The position numbers and the translations under genes were made by a program. A model generated the notes under the pieces. That model was not told the DNA's origin and searched no databases. It saw only the letters and a list, made by a program, of their open reading frames with translations. From contig CAZVIK010000012.1 of assembly GCA_964627045.1 (NCBI GenBank), forward strand, positions 1 to 37,985: a DNA stretch of 37,985 nucleotides, given 5' to 3'. The DNA is from CAZVIK01 sp964627045. Lineage in GTDB: Bacteria > Acidobacteriota > Terriglobia > Bryobacterales > Bryobacteraceae. Position 1 is the stretch's first letter. Every line of letters begins with the position of its first letter. Positions 25,209-35,665 of this stretch are shown piece after piece.

Positions 25209-25598
25209 ATGAGCGACGTGCCTGGCAGCCATCAGGGATTTGACCGCGCCGAACCCAACGCCCGCGCGATTGCGGCGTTCGGGGTGGCGACGATCGTGCT
25301 CCTGGTGGTGGTGGTGTTGGGCCTCCAGTTCTACTTCGACCGGACCCTCGAAGAGCAGGTGTACGTGCAGGTGCTGGCGCCGGAATCCCAGGCGCTCACT
25401 ACGCTGCGCGCGCGCGAGGACGAGGAACTGCACACCTACCGTTTCACCGACCGCGACAAGGGCATTGTCCGCGTGCCGGTGGAACGCGCGATTGAGCTGT
25501 TGGCTGCCGAATCCGCGCAGGGCAAACTGCGCTATCCCACGCAACCGGCGTCCGTGCAGCCGGGGGGAGACATCGGTGGCCCGAACACATCGCGTTAG
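25209..25598 (+). CDS. Small single-span protein in the respiratory operon
   Basis: This is a 129-residue protein: a short cytoplasmic N-terminus, one membrane helix (about 22-41, IAAFGVATIVLLVVVVLGLQ) and a C-terminal extracytoplasmic part containing YRFTDRDKGIVRVPVERAIE and LLAAES. The motif resembles the pattern of small proteins near ACIII and cox genes (D-K-G-I-V-R-x-P-x-E/D-R-A-x-E-L-x-A). It is not a recognised redox protein and has no cysteine. Its position between actF and the copper chaperone suggests an assembly or linking role; this is inference. It overlaps the start of the Sco gene by 23 bases. Confidence 0.7.
   Translation: MSDVPGSHQGFDRAEPNARAIAAFGVATIVLLVVVVLGLQFYFDRTLEEQVYVQVLAPESQALTTLRAREDEELHTYRFTDRDKGIVRVPVERAIELLAAESAQGKLRYPTQPASVQPGGDIGGPNTSR
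25564..25569 (+). promoter_or_regulatory. Ribosome binding site that sets the Sco GTG start
   Basis: GGGGAG within a run of six G, 6 bases before GTG 25576. It fixes the start of the Sco protein directly before its signal peptide; earlier in-frame starts lie inside the upstream small gene. Confidence 0.75.
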
Positions 25599-26400
25599 AA
25601 TCGGCCTCTTGGCGGCGGCTCTGGCCTTTGCGCTCGCCGCGCGGGCCGACCAGCCCCTCCCCAAACAACTGGAGAACTCCAGCGTAGTGGAGCACCTCGG
25701 CGCCCCGGTGGACCTGAACCTCACCTTCGTCGCCGAGGACGGCCGCGTGGTCCGCCTGGGCGACTACTTCAAGAAGGGCCGGCCGGTGCTGCTGGATCTC
25801 GTTTACTATTCCTGCCCGATGTTGTGCAACCTGGTGCTCAACGCGCAGACCAGCGCGATGCGCGAAATCTCCTGGACGCCGGGCAAGGAGTACGAGGTGG
25901 TCACCATCAGCATCGACCCCAGCGAGACGCACGACCTGGCGCGCGAGAAGAAGGCGGCCTACCTGGCGAGCTATGAGCGCCAGACCGCGGGCTGGCATTT
26001 TCTGACCGATCATAACGGCAACGTGAAACGGCTAGCCGGACAGGTGGGCTTCGGGTATACCTACGACCAGGCATCCGGGCAGTACGCGCACCAGGCAGCC
26101 ATCATGATGCTGACGCCGGAAGGCCGCGTGTCCCGCTATCTGTACGGCATCAACTTCCAACCGCGCGATCTGCGGCTGGCGCTCGCCGAGGCGTCGAAGG
26201 GGAAGTTCACCGTGAGCCTGGACCGGCTCCTGTTGTTCTGCTATCACTACGACCCCGCGGCGCGCTCCTATGTGCCGTTCGCCACCAACATCATGAAGGC
26301 GGGCGGAGTTCTGGTGGTGCTGGCGCTGGGGTTATTCCTCTGGCGCATGTGGCGGCGGGAGCGAGCCCGCGCCAGCCGCACGGAGGCGTTGCCCGCCTGA
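25576..26400 (+). CDS. sco: SCO1/SenC-type copper chaperone
   Basis: This is a 274-residue membrane-attached thioredoxin-fold protein that inserts copper into the CuA site of cytochrome oxidase. A signal peptide (VRIGLLAAALAFALAARA) is followed by the fold; the copper ligands are visible as C80 and C84 in YYSCPMLCN and H172 in YAHQAAIM. A C-terminal helix (GGVLVVLALGLFLWRMW) followed by a basic tail gives a second membrane anchor, which is unusual relative to most Sco proteins that are anchored at the N-terminus only. GTG 25576 is set by a strong ribosome binding site. The stop overlaps the coxB start by one base (TGATG). Confidence 0.92.
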   Translation: MARTHRVRIGLLAAALAFALAARADQPLPKQLENSSVVEHLGAPVDLNLTFVAEDGRVVRLGDYFKKGRPVLLDLVYYSCPMLCNLVLNAQTSAMREISWTPGKEYEVVTISIDPSETHDLAREKKAAYLASYERQTAGWHFLTDHNGNVKRLAGQVGFGYTYDQASGQYAHQAAIMMLTPEGRVSRYLYGINFQPRDLRLALAEASKGKFTVSLDRLLLFCYHYDPAARSYVPFATNIMKAGGVLVVLALGLFLWRMWRRERARASRTEALPA

Positions 26401-27341
26401 TGGACTGGCTGCGATCCGTCCTGTTGCCGGCCGCGGGCAGCGACTATGCGCGCTCGGTGGACGACTTGTATCTGTTCCTGGTGTTTCTGAGCGGGTTCCT
26501 ATTCCTGCTGGTAACCGGGCTCCTGGCGTTTTTCGTGTGGCGCTACCGGCGGCGGCGCGCTGGCGAGATCACGCCGCGCATCCACGAAAACTTCCGGCTG
26601 GAGGTCTTCTGGACGGTGGTACCGCTTCTCATCGTGATGGTGGTCTTCTTCTGGGGCTTCCATGGATACGTCCAGGCGACGGTCCCTCCGGGCGAGGCAA
26701 TGGAAATCCAGGTCACCGCCAAGCGCTGGCTGTGGGAGTTTGAGTACGCGGGCGGCACGCGCACCATCAACGAAATCCACCTTCCCGTGGGAAAGCCGGT
26801 CAAGTTCATCCTGACCTCGGAAGACGTGATCCACAGTTTCTACGTTCCGGGCTTCCGGCTGAAGACAGACGTCCTGCCGAACCGCTACACCGAGCTATGG
26901 TTCACGCCCACCAGCGAGGGCCTGCACACGATCTTTTGTGCGGAGTATTGCGGGCGCGGGCATTCGGACATGTCCGGCAAGATCTGGGTGGACAGCGAGG
27001 CCAACTACCAGGAGTGGCTGGAAAACGGCGATCAAAGCTCGCAAGACATGCCGCTGGCCGAACTGGGCAAGCTGCTTTATGAAAGCCGCGGCTGCGCCAC
27101 GTGTCACTCGGTGGACGGCACGCGCGGGCAGGGACCGACCTTCAAAGGTATCTTCGGCGAACGGCACCGGCTGGGCGGCGGCGGGAGCGTGCTGGTGGAC
27201 GAAAACTACCTTCGCGAGTCGATGCTGGATCCCCAGGCAAAGCTGCGCGAAGCCTATCAAGGCATCATGCCGACCTTTCAGGGGCTGCTGCGCGAGCGGG
27301 AAATCCTGGCATTGATCGAGTACATCAAGGCGCAGAAATGA
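26400..27341 (+). CDS. coxB: Cytochrome c oxidase subunit II with fused cytochrome c (caa3 type)
   Basis: This is a 313-residue subunit. Two N-terminal membrane helices (about 22-48 and 69-90) precede a cupredoxin domain with CuA ligands H145, C180, C184, H188 and M191 in FCAEYCGRGHSDMSG. A C-terminal cytochrome c domain follows with GCATCHSVDGT (haem c at C232, C235, H236) and a likely axial methionine in GIMPTFQG. The fusion is typical of caa3-type oxidases and gives a direct entry for electrons from ActE. It overlaps the Sco stop by one base. Complete and well conserved. Confidence 0.94.
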   Translation: MDWLRSVLLPAAGSDYARSVDDLYLFLVFLSGFLFLLVTGLLAFFVWRYRRRRAGEITPRIHENFRLEVFWTVVPLLIVMVVFFWGFHGYVQATVPPGEAMEIQVTAKRWLWEFEYAGGTRTINEIHLPVGKPVKFILTSEDVIHSFYVPGFRLKTDVLPNRYTELWFTPTSEGLHTIFCAEYCGRGHSDMSGKIWVDSEANYQEWLENGDQSSQDMPLAELGKLLYESRGCATCHSVDGTRGQGPTFKGIFGERHRLGGGGSVLVDENYLRESMLDPQAKLREAYQGIMPTFQGLLREREILALIEYIKAQK

Positions 27342-27348
27342 GGCAGCC

Positions 27349-28931
<1,583 letters not shown>

Positions 28932-28935
<4 letters not shown>

Positions 28936-29585
28936 GCGAACAAGCGGCGCCCGCACCAAGCCCGTTCCTGCAACACCACTTCACCGAGATGGAGCAGCAG
29001 GCCGACGCCTCCAAGCTCGGCATGTGGCTGTTCCTGGTCACCGAGATCCTGCTGTTCGGCGGCCTGTTCGTTGGATACGGGATTCTCTCGGCGAAACATC
29101 ACGCCGCATTCCGCGCCGCGCACGAGCACCTGGACCTTCGCCTGGGCCTCCTGAACACCGTGGTCCTGCTGGCGAGCAGTTTCACCATGGTGATGGCGGT
29201 CCTTTCCGCGAGGCACAACCGGCGCAAGGCGCTGATCGTCTTTCTGTGCGCTACCCTCGCGCTGGCCGGCGTGTTCCTCGTCGTGAAGTATTTCGAGTAT
29301 TCGCACAAATTCCATGAGGGTCTGCTGCCGGGCAAGTATTACGCGCATGCGGGAGACGAAGTGCCCGGCCAATTCCTGTTTTTCAGCTTCTATTTCATGA
29401 TGACCGGACTGCACGGGTTGCACATTCTCGCGGGAATGGCGGTAATGGCCTGGGTGCTGAAGCGCTCCATAGCCGGGCACTTCTCCAGCGCCTACTACGC
29501 TCCGGTAGATTTAACAGGACTTTACTGGCACCTGGTGGACCTGATCTGGATCTACCTGTTCCCGCTGCTGTACCTGGTACGGTAG
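28932..29585 (+). CDS. coxC: Cytochrome c oxidase subunit III
   Basis: This is a 217-residue integral membrane subunit with about five to six helices, related to CoxC/CtaE. Typical segments are KLGMWLFLVTEILLFGGLFV, LLNTVVLLASSFTMVMAV, YFMMTGLHGLHILAGMAVMA and HLVDLIWIYLFPLLYLV. It stabilises subunit I and shields the oxygen route. ATG 28932 overlaps the coxA stop by 4 bases. The length is on the short side, as in many bacterial caa3 systems. Confidence 0.93.
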
Positions 29586-29594
29586 GAGCACCCG

Positions 29595-29945
29595 ATGGCA
29601 TCGCACTCATTCGCTTCGGAGACACGGACTTACGCGCTGGTGCTGGCGGCGCTGCTGGGTCTGACGGCCGTGACGGTGGCGGCCGCGGGCGTGCACTTCG
29701 GCCATGAAGCCCTCAACGTGATCATCGCGCTGGGGATCGCCTCGGCCAAGGCGGCGCTGGTCGCGCTGTTCTTCATGCACTTGCGCCACGAAAAGCCCAT
29801 GAACGCGTTGGTTTTCGTCACCGGGTTGGTGTTTCTGGCCGTCTTTCTCGCTCTTTGCATCGTGGACGTGGAGACGCGGCCGCCCGTAGCACCTTCGCAG
29901 ACAACCGTCGCGGTTACGGCCGGGACCGGACGAAACCCCGGCTGA
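29595..29945 (+). CDS. coxD: Cytochrome c oxidase subunit IV
   Basis: This is a 116-residue membrane protein with three hydrophobic helices (YALVLAALLGLTAVTVAAAG; VIIALGIASAKAALVALFFM; LVFVTGLVFLAVFLALCIV) and the conserved HLRHEKPM turn between the second and third. It matches the prokaryotic COX4/CtaF family, small accessory subunits that help assemble the oxidase. AGGAG (29584-29588) lies 6 bases before the ATG. It closes the cox operon; a protease gene follows 21 bases later on the same strand. Confidence 0.9.
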   Translation: MASHSFASETRTYALVLAALLGLTAVTVAAAGVHFGHEALNVIIALGIASAKAALVALFFMHLRHEKPMNALVFVTGLVFLAVFLALCIVDVETRPPVAPSQTTVAVTAGTGRNPG

Positions 29946-29966
29946 CACGGGGGCGTCTAGTCTGCT

Positions 29967-32900
29967 ATGCAAGTATCTATGGCTGCCTTGCCGCTGCGAC
30001 TGTCCTCTATCTTCTTTCTCTCCATCTTGTTGATCCCGGCGGGCTTTGCCCAGCTTGTTCCCGGCCGGTACGCCGTCGTGCTCCAGGAGGCGCCCGTCGT
30101 GGCCCGCTACTCCTCGGCGGCGCAGGTGCGAACGGCCGACGCGGCGAGTTACCGCGGACAGATCGAGGCCCGGCAGCGGACATTGCGTAGCCAATTTGCC
30201 GAACGCGGCATCCAAGTGCACGGTGCGACCCGGACACTGCTGAATGCCATTTTCGTGAGCATGCCCGAAGGCCGTGTCGCGGAAGTGCGGGCGATGGCGG
30301 GGGTGGCGGGCGTAGTCCCCCTGCGGCGCTACAAGAGGGCCATGAATCGCGCGGCGGACTTGGTGAACGCCTCTACCGCGTGGGCGTCGCTCGGCGGACA
30401 ATCCAACGGAGGCGCCGGCGTCAAGATCGCGATTCTGGACACGGGAATCGACCACACCCATCCTTCGTTCCAGGATCCGTCGCTGCCAGTCCCGGCGGGC
30501 TATCCCAAGTGCGATGGCGCGGACTGTAACTTTACTAATAACAAGATCATCGCGGCGCGCAGTTATACCAAGTGGCTGGCGGCGGGGACGAACTTGGCCG
30601 ACCCGGCGGCAGACTCGCGACCGGACGATCTACTGCCCCGCGACCGGGAGGGCCACGGCACGGGGGTCGCATCGGCGGCGGCCGGGGTGGTCGCAACAGG
30701 CGCCGTAACGGTATCCGGCATCGCGCCGAAGGCGTACCTGGGCAACTACAAGATCTACGGCTCGCCTGAAGTCAACGACTATACCAACGACGAGGCGATC
30801 ATCCGCGCGCTGGAAGACGCCGTGGACGACGGCATGGACATCGTATCGTTCTCGACCGGCGGGGTGGCGTTCACAGGCCCGCTGGACTCCGGCTCGGCCT
30901 GCGGCAACGACCCGGGCGTTCCCTGCGACCTATCGGCGACGGCCTTCGAGAACGCGGCCAAGGCCGGGACGATCGTCGTAGTAGCAGCGGGCAACGAAGG
31001 CACCTACGGTTCGCGGACATATCCGACTTACCAGAGCATCTCGTCCCCGGCCAACGCGCCGTCGGTCATCTCGGTGGGGGCATCTTCGAATTCGCACTAC
31101 TTTTCGACTTCGGTCGGCGCGACGGCGGCCGACGCGCCCGCAAACCTCAAAGGGCTGCCGGCGACGCCCTCCTACGACGGCAACGGACCCTACGGCGCGG
31201 TGATCGCTCCGCTGGTGGATGTAGAGACGCTGGGCGACGACGGGCTGGCGTGCGCGGCGTTGCCGGCGGGGTCGCTGGAGGGGAAGTTCGCGTTGATCAA
31301 GCGGGGCACGTGTGTCTTTTCGACGAAGACGTACTTCGCCACTTCGGCGGGGGCTGTCGGGATCGTATTCTATATGGCGGACGACACGCCGTTGATCTCA
31401 CCCCAGGGGATGAGCGCCTACTACGGTTCTTTCGCCATGGTCTCGCTAGCCGACGGCCTGGCGCTCAAGTCCTACCTGGAGTCGAATCCGGGGGCCGAGG
31501 TGATGATCGACCCAAGCGGCACCGAAAAGGAGTGGCAGTACGTGAACGAACTGGCCTACTTCTCGTCGCGCGGTCCCACGACGGGCGACGCGCTATTGAA
31601 ACCGGACCTGGTGGCGCCGGGCGAGGACATCTACGTCGCCACGCAACGCTACGACCCGCTGGGCTTCATGCATAGCGATTCGCGGTTTCTTTCGGCCTCG
31701 GGGACGAGTTTCGCGACGCCGCTCGTGAGCGGCGCGGCGGCGCTGGTCCGGCAGAAGAACCCCGGTTTCACGGCCGAACAGGTGAAGTCCGCGCTCGTGA
31801 ATACAGCCGCACAGGACGTCCTTGTGGAGGAGTACTTCGGCGACGCCGTCGATGTCCGCAGCGTGGGGAACGGGAAGTTGAACGCCGGCGACGCGATTTC
31901 CGCGCCGGTAACCGTAGCGCCGGTGTCGCTGTCGTTCGGCGAAGTCACCAACGGGACGCTGCCTCTCAGCCGTATGCTGCGGATCACCAACGCGTCGCCA
32001 GGCGCGGTGGACCTGACGCTGGCGCTTGCGCCGGCCGGAACGATCCTCAGCCTGGACAAGAATTCCCTGACGCTGGCGCCAGGGGCGAGCGACACGGTGA
32101 CGGCCACCCTGTCAGGCGCCGTCCCGGCTCCTGGCGCGTATTCGGGCGCGCTCACGGTGCAGGGCCCGGGAGTCTCCCTGCGAGTTCCCTACCTCTACCT
32201 GGTCGCCGACGGGACGCCGGCGAACCTGATCGGGCTTTCGGGCGGCTCCGACGGAACCGTGGGGCGGCCGATCCCGGAGGGGTACCTGTCGTTCCGCGCC
32301 GTCGACGGCTATGGTCTGCCGGTGCGCGGGCTGCCGGTGACATGGAGATCGAACACCTGGGGCGCGCAGCTCATCGAGGCGGATGACAAGACCGACAACT
32401 ACGGCGTCTCCTACGCGCGGCCCGTCCTGGGGGACATGACGGGATACTACAACTTCACCGCCGAGGCTGGCACGGTTCCCAACAGGTTGACTCTCACCTA
32501 CAGCGTATACGCACGGCCGGTTCCCACCATCTCCGGCGTGGTGAACTCGGCCAGCTTCGAAGCGGGAGCGCCGGTGGCGCCCGGGTCTTACGTGTCATTC
32601 TTCGGAAGCGGGCTGAGCGACTCGACCCGCGTCAATAAGCAATCGCGTCTGCCGTTGGCGATGAATTACGCCTTCGCCAGTTTCGACGTTCCTTCGGCGG
32701 GGATCAGCGTGCCGGGGCGCCTCACTTACGCCAGCCCCGGACAGGTGAACGTGCAAGTGCCCTGGGAGTTGCAGGGGCAAGGTGCGGCGCAGGTGAAGAT
32801 GACCATCGGCGATTCCTACGGCAACGTGATCACCGTGCCGCTGTCCGATTTTGCACCGGCGTTCTTCGAAACCAGCGCCGGCATTGCCGCTGCGCTGGAC

Positions 32901-33227
32901 GCGGAGAACAAGGTGGTCACCACCGCCAACGCGGTCGAACGCGGCAAGGTGGTGCAACTGTTTCTCAACGGCCTCGGGCCGGTCACCAACCAGCCGGCCA
33001 GCGGCGAGCCGGCGCTCGCCTCTCCGCTGTCGGAAACCCTTACGACGCCGGTGGTCACCATCGGCGGCGTGGTCTGCCCGGTCGCCTGGAGCGGTCTGAC
33101 GCCCACCTTGCCGGGGCTGTACCAGATCAACGTAACCCTTCCGGTGGACCTGGGGACCGGAACGCTGCCGGTCACGGTCGCAATCGGGGGCGTCACCTCG
33201 AAGGCGTCGGGCCTGCCGGTCAGGTAG
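29967..33227 (+). CDS. Secreted subtilase with PA domain and Solibacter-type C-terminal domain
   Basis: This is a 1,086-residue exported S8 serine protease. A signal peptide (to about residue 29) and an inhibitor-like propeptide (30-125) lead to the catalytic domain: D158 in IAILDTGIDHTHP, H230 in DREGHGTGVAS and S581 in SGTSFATPLVSG, with the oxyanion asparagine in VVVAAGNEGT. A protease-associated (PA) domain is inserted around 420-500 (ALIKRGTCVFSTK). After it come an Ig-like region (APVSLSFGEVTNGTLPLSR) and a C-terminal domain (about 850-1085; PTISGVVNSASFEAGAPVAP) of the TIGR03437 type, which is expanded in Solibacter-like genomes and of unknown role. The start lacks a clear ribosome binding site; M5 is an alternative. 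Confidence 0.9.
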   Translation: MQVSMAALPLRLSSIFFLSILLIPAGFAQLVPGRYAVVLQEAPVVARYSSAAQVRTADAASYRGQIEARQRTLRSQFAERGIQVHGATRTLLNAIFVSMPEGRVAEVRAMAGVAGVVPLRRYKRAMNRAADLVNASTAWASLGGQSNGGAGVKIAILDTGIDHTHPSFQDPSLPVPAGYPKCDGADCNFTNNKIIAARSYTKWLAAGTNLADPAADSRPDDLLPRDREGHGTGVASAAAGVVATGAVTVSGIAPKAYLGNYKIYGSPEVNDYTNDEAIIRALEDAVDDGMDIVSFSTGGVAFTGPLDSGSACGNDPGVPCDLSATAFENAAKAGTIVVVAAGNEGTYGSRTYPTYQSISSPANAPSVISVGASSNSHYFSTSVGATAADAPANLKGLPATPSYDGNGPYGAVIAPLVDVETLGDDGLACAALPAGSLEGKFALIKRGTCVFSTKTYFATSAGAVGIVFYMADDTPLISPQGMSAYYGSFAMVSLADGLALKSYLESNPGAEVMIDPSGTEKEWQYVNELAYFSSRGPTTGDALLKPDLVAPGEDIYVATQRYDPLGFMHSDSRFLSASGTSFATPLVSGAAALVRQKNPGFTAEQVKSALVNTAAQDVLVEEYFGDAVDVRSVGNGKLNAGDAISAPVTVAPVSLSFGEVTNGTLPLSRMLRITNASPGAVDLTLALAPAGTILSLDKNSLTLAPGASDTVTATLSGAVPAPGAYSGALTVQGPGVSLRVPYLYLVADGTPANLIGLSGGSDGTVGRPIPEGYLSFRAVDGYGLPVRGLPVTWRSNTWGAQLIEADDKTDNYGVSYARPVLGDMTGYYNFTAEAGTVPNRLTLTYSVYARPVPTISGVVNSASFEAGAPVAPGSYVSFFGSGLSDSTRVNKQSRLPLAMNYAFASFDVPSAGISVPGRLTYASPGQVNVQVPWELQGQGAAQVKMTIGDSYGNVITVPLSDFAPAFFETSAGIAAALDAENKVVTTANAVERGKVVQLFLNGLGPVTNQPASGEPALASPLSETLTTPVVTIGGVVCPVAWSGLTPTLPGLYQINVTLPVDLGTGTLPVTVAIGGVTSKASGLPVR

Positions 33228-33232
33228 AGCCG

Positions 33233-35446
33233 TTACCGGATCAGTTCGAAGACGCCTTTCAGACGGATGTCGCGCGATGAGGCTCCGGCCTGCACTTCGA
33301 AGACTCCGGGCTCGGCAACCCATTCTTTTTTCGCCTCGTCGAAGAAAGACATGGCGCTCTGGTCCAGGCGGACGGTGACGGTTTGCGCTTCGCCGGGGCT
33401 CAGGACGACTCGCTTGAACGCCTTCAATTCCTTGACGGGGCGGTCGACGCTCGATTGGACGTCGCGCACGTAGACCTGCGCCACCTCGGCCCCAGCCCTG
33501 GAACCCGTGTTCCTGACCGTGAAGCTCACCTCGACCGGTTGGCCGGCGGCCGCCTTGGCGGGCCGGATCGCGAAATCGCCGTAGGAGAACGTCGTGTAGG
33601 AAAGCCCGTGACCGAAGGGGAAAAGCGGCTCAATGTTCTTTGCATCGGCGTGGCGGTAGCCGACGTAGATCCCCTCCGCGTAGTTCACCACGAGGTTCCG
33701 GCCGGGGTAATTCGCGAAAGCGGCGGAGTCCTCCCACCGGCGGATGAACGTCACGGGCAGTCTGCCGGAAGGGTTGTTCTCACCGAATAGCACGGCCACC
33801 GGCGCGCGTCCCGCTTCCTGGCCGGGGTACCACGCCTCCAGGACCGCCGGCACCTGATCCAGCCAGCGGCTCATCAAGACCGGGCCGCCCGAGTTGAGCA
33901 CCACCACCGTGCGCCGGTTGGCCTTGGCCACCGCCAGGATCAGGTCGTCCTGGCCGCCGGGCAGGCTTAGCGAACGGTCATACATCTCCTGTTCGGTTTC
34001 CGGCGAGAAGCCGGCGAACACGATCGCCACATCGGACTTGGCGGCAAGGGCCACGGCCTCCCGGATCGATTCGGCGCGGGCCTCGGCCGTGTCCTTGGAG
34101 GGATTCTCGCCCTCCATGGCGACGCCGATTGCGTAGCCAACCTCCACACGCATCCCGGCGCGTTCCCGCACGGCCTGAAGCGGCGGCACCGGGTCGATCT
34201 TGGGGGTGACGCGCGAACTGCCGCCGCCGCCGGTCCGGGCGGCCGCCGCGTTCGGCCCGATCACGGCGATGGACCGCAGGGCGCCGGCCGCCAGCGGTAA
34301 TAGCTTACCTTCGTTCTTTAGCAGCACCATGCTCTGGATGGCCGCGTCGCGAGCGACGGCTTGCTGGTCCGGCGTGTCTACGGCGGTGGTGACACCGGCA
34401 TCTTTGCGGTCGAAAATCCCCAAAGTCATCATCACCCGCAGAATCCGGCGCACCTTCTCATCGATCACGGACTCCTTCACCTGGCCGCTCTCGACGACGG
34501 GCCGCAGCCTGCCCGGCGCGAGGAAGCCGCCGGTGAAGCCGGCCTTCACAAACAATGGGTCGCTCAATAACTCCCTCAGGCTATCGGCGCCCGGCATTTC
34601 CAGGTCCAACCCGGCGTTCGCCGTTTCAACGGTGCTGTGGGTGCTGGCCCAGTCGGACACGACGAAGCCCTGGAAGCCCCACTGCTTCCGGAGGACATCC
34701 GTCAACAGGTAGGGGTTCTCGGCGGCCCACAGGCCGTTGACCTTGTTGTAGGACGACATCACCGAACCGGCGTTGGCTTCCTGAACGGCGGCCTTGAAGG
34801 CGGGGAAATAGATCTCCTGGAGGGCACGTTCACTGACCTTCACGTCCACGCGATTGCGTTCGAACTCCTGATTGTTGGCGGCGAAGTGCTTCACAGTCGC
34901 GATGACGCCTTCGCTCTGGACGCCCTTGATGTAGGCCACGGCCAGCCGCGAGGCCAGATAGGGGTCCTCGCCGTAGCTTTCGAAGTTACGTCCCCACTGC
35001 GGCAGGCGCGCGATGTTCACCGTCGGCCCGAGCAGCATGTGGCGGCCGAAGGCTCGCACCTGCTGGGCGATCACCTTGCCCTCGCGCTCCAGGAGACCGG
35101 CGTCCCAGGTTGCCGCCATCGCAATACCGGCGGGAAACGCAGTCGTGCCAAATGCGCCGCGCTTGCCGCTGGTGTCGATGGCCCAGTAGCGCACCCCCAT
35201 CGGGCCGTCGTTGGTCAGCAACGCCGGCACGCCCAGGCGAGGCACGCCACGGCCATCCATCCAGGTGGACCCGCTGACCATGCCGATCTTCTCTTCGAGC
35301 GTGAGGCGCGGCAGCAGATCGTCGATCCGTTGCTCGACCGGCAATTTGACGTTCCGGTAGGGTGCCGGCGGCGAACCGCCGCAGGAGAGAACCGTCAGGG
35401 AAAGAACGGCCAGAACGGCACAGCCGGTAAGCGGCCTCAATCTCAT
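33233..35446 (-). CDS. GH3 beta-glycosidase lipoprotein
   Basis: This is a 737-residue exported glycoside hydrolase family 3 enzyme, most likely beta-glucosidase or beta-xylosidase. ATG 35446 is set by GGAGG (35451-35455). The lipobox VLSC puts the lipidated cysteine at C22. The catalytic nucleophile is D265 in GFVVSDWAS; KHFAANNQE (186-194) holds the substrate-binding Lys-His. A second alpha/beta domain (VIVVFAGFSPETEQEM-like region) and a C-terminal fibronectin-III-like domain (EVSFTVRNTGSRAGAEVAQV) complete the usual three-domain layout. The end faces the convergent subtilase gene with only 5 bases between stops and no terminator. It would cleave terminal sugars from oligosaccharides in the periplasm or at the surface. 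Confidence 0.92.
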   Translation of the reverse strand: MRLRPLTGCAVLAVLSLTVLSCGGSPPAPYRNVKLPVEQRIDDLLPRLTLEEKIGMVSGSTWMDGRGVPRLGVPALLTNDGPMGVRYWAIDTSGKRGAFGTTAFPAGIAMAATWDAGLLEREGKVIAQQVRAFGRHMLLGPTVNIARLPQWGRNFESYGEDPYLASRLAVAYIKGVQSEGVIATVKHFAANNQEFERNRVDVKVSERALQEIYFPAFKAAVQEANAGSVMSSYNKVNGLWAAENPYLLTDVLRKQWGFQGFVVSDWASTHSTVETANAGLDLEMPGADSLRELLSDPLFVKAGFTGGFLAPGRLRPVVESGQVKESVIDEKVRRILRVMMTLGIFDRKDAGVTTAVDTPDQQAVARDAAIQSMVLLKNEGKLLPLAAGALRSIAVIGPNAAAARTGGGGSSRVTPKIDPVPPLQAVRERAGMRVEVGYAIGVAMEGENPSKDTAEARAESIREAVALAAKSDVAIVFAGFSPETEQEMYDRSLSLPGGQDDLILAVAKANRRTVVVLNSGGPVLMSRWLDQVPAVLEAWYPGQEAGRAPVAVLFGENNPSGRLPVTFIRRWEDSAAFANYPGRNLVVNYAEGIYVGYRHADAKNIEPLFPFGHGLSYTTFSYGDFAIRPAKAAAGQPVEVSFTVRNTGSRAGAEVAQVYVRDVQSSVDRPVKELKAFKRVVLSPGEAQTVTVRLDQSAMSFFDEAKKEWVAEPGVFEVQAGASSRDIRLKGVFELIR

Positions 35447-35450
35447 GACA

Positions 35451-35455
35451 CCTCC
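35451..35455 (-). promoter_or_regulatory. Ribosome binding site that sets the GH3 start
   Basis: GGAGG on the minus strand, 4 bases from ATG 35446. It decides against the open frame up to 35533, whose added 29 residues have no signal-peptide character. Confidence 0.75.
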
Positions 35456-35553
35456 AAGATGCCGATTGTACATTCCGGGGAAGCCCCGCCGCGCTGGGGG
35501 GGCCGGATTGTGGAGAGGGAGGCCGGCCCTCACGCGCGACGCAACAGCCCGGA

Positions 35554-35601
35554 TAAAAGAGAAGCGCGGCCGCCCCGCGATACGGAGGCGAACGGCCGCG
35601 C
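35554..35601 (-). terminator. Intrinsic terminator of the esterase gene
   Basis: Perfect 9-bp arms GCGCGGCCG (35564-35572) and CGGCCGCGC (35593-35601) form a strong GC stem with a 20-base loop. Reading the minus strand, the hairpin is followed at once by TTCTCTTTTA (35563-35554). It is 64 bases past the esterase stop. This is the clearest intrinsic terminator in the window and separates the esterase from the GH3 gene. Confidence 0.7.
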
Positions 35602-35665
35602 GTCGAAACGGGCAGACCGGCGTGCGCCGCGCGTGGAACAGCGCCGCGGCGCGCCGGAACCAGTT

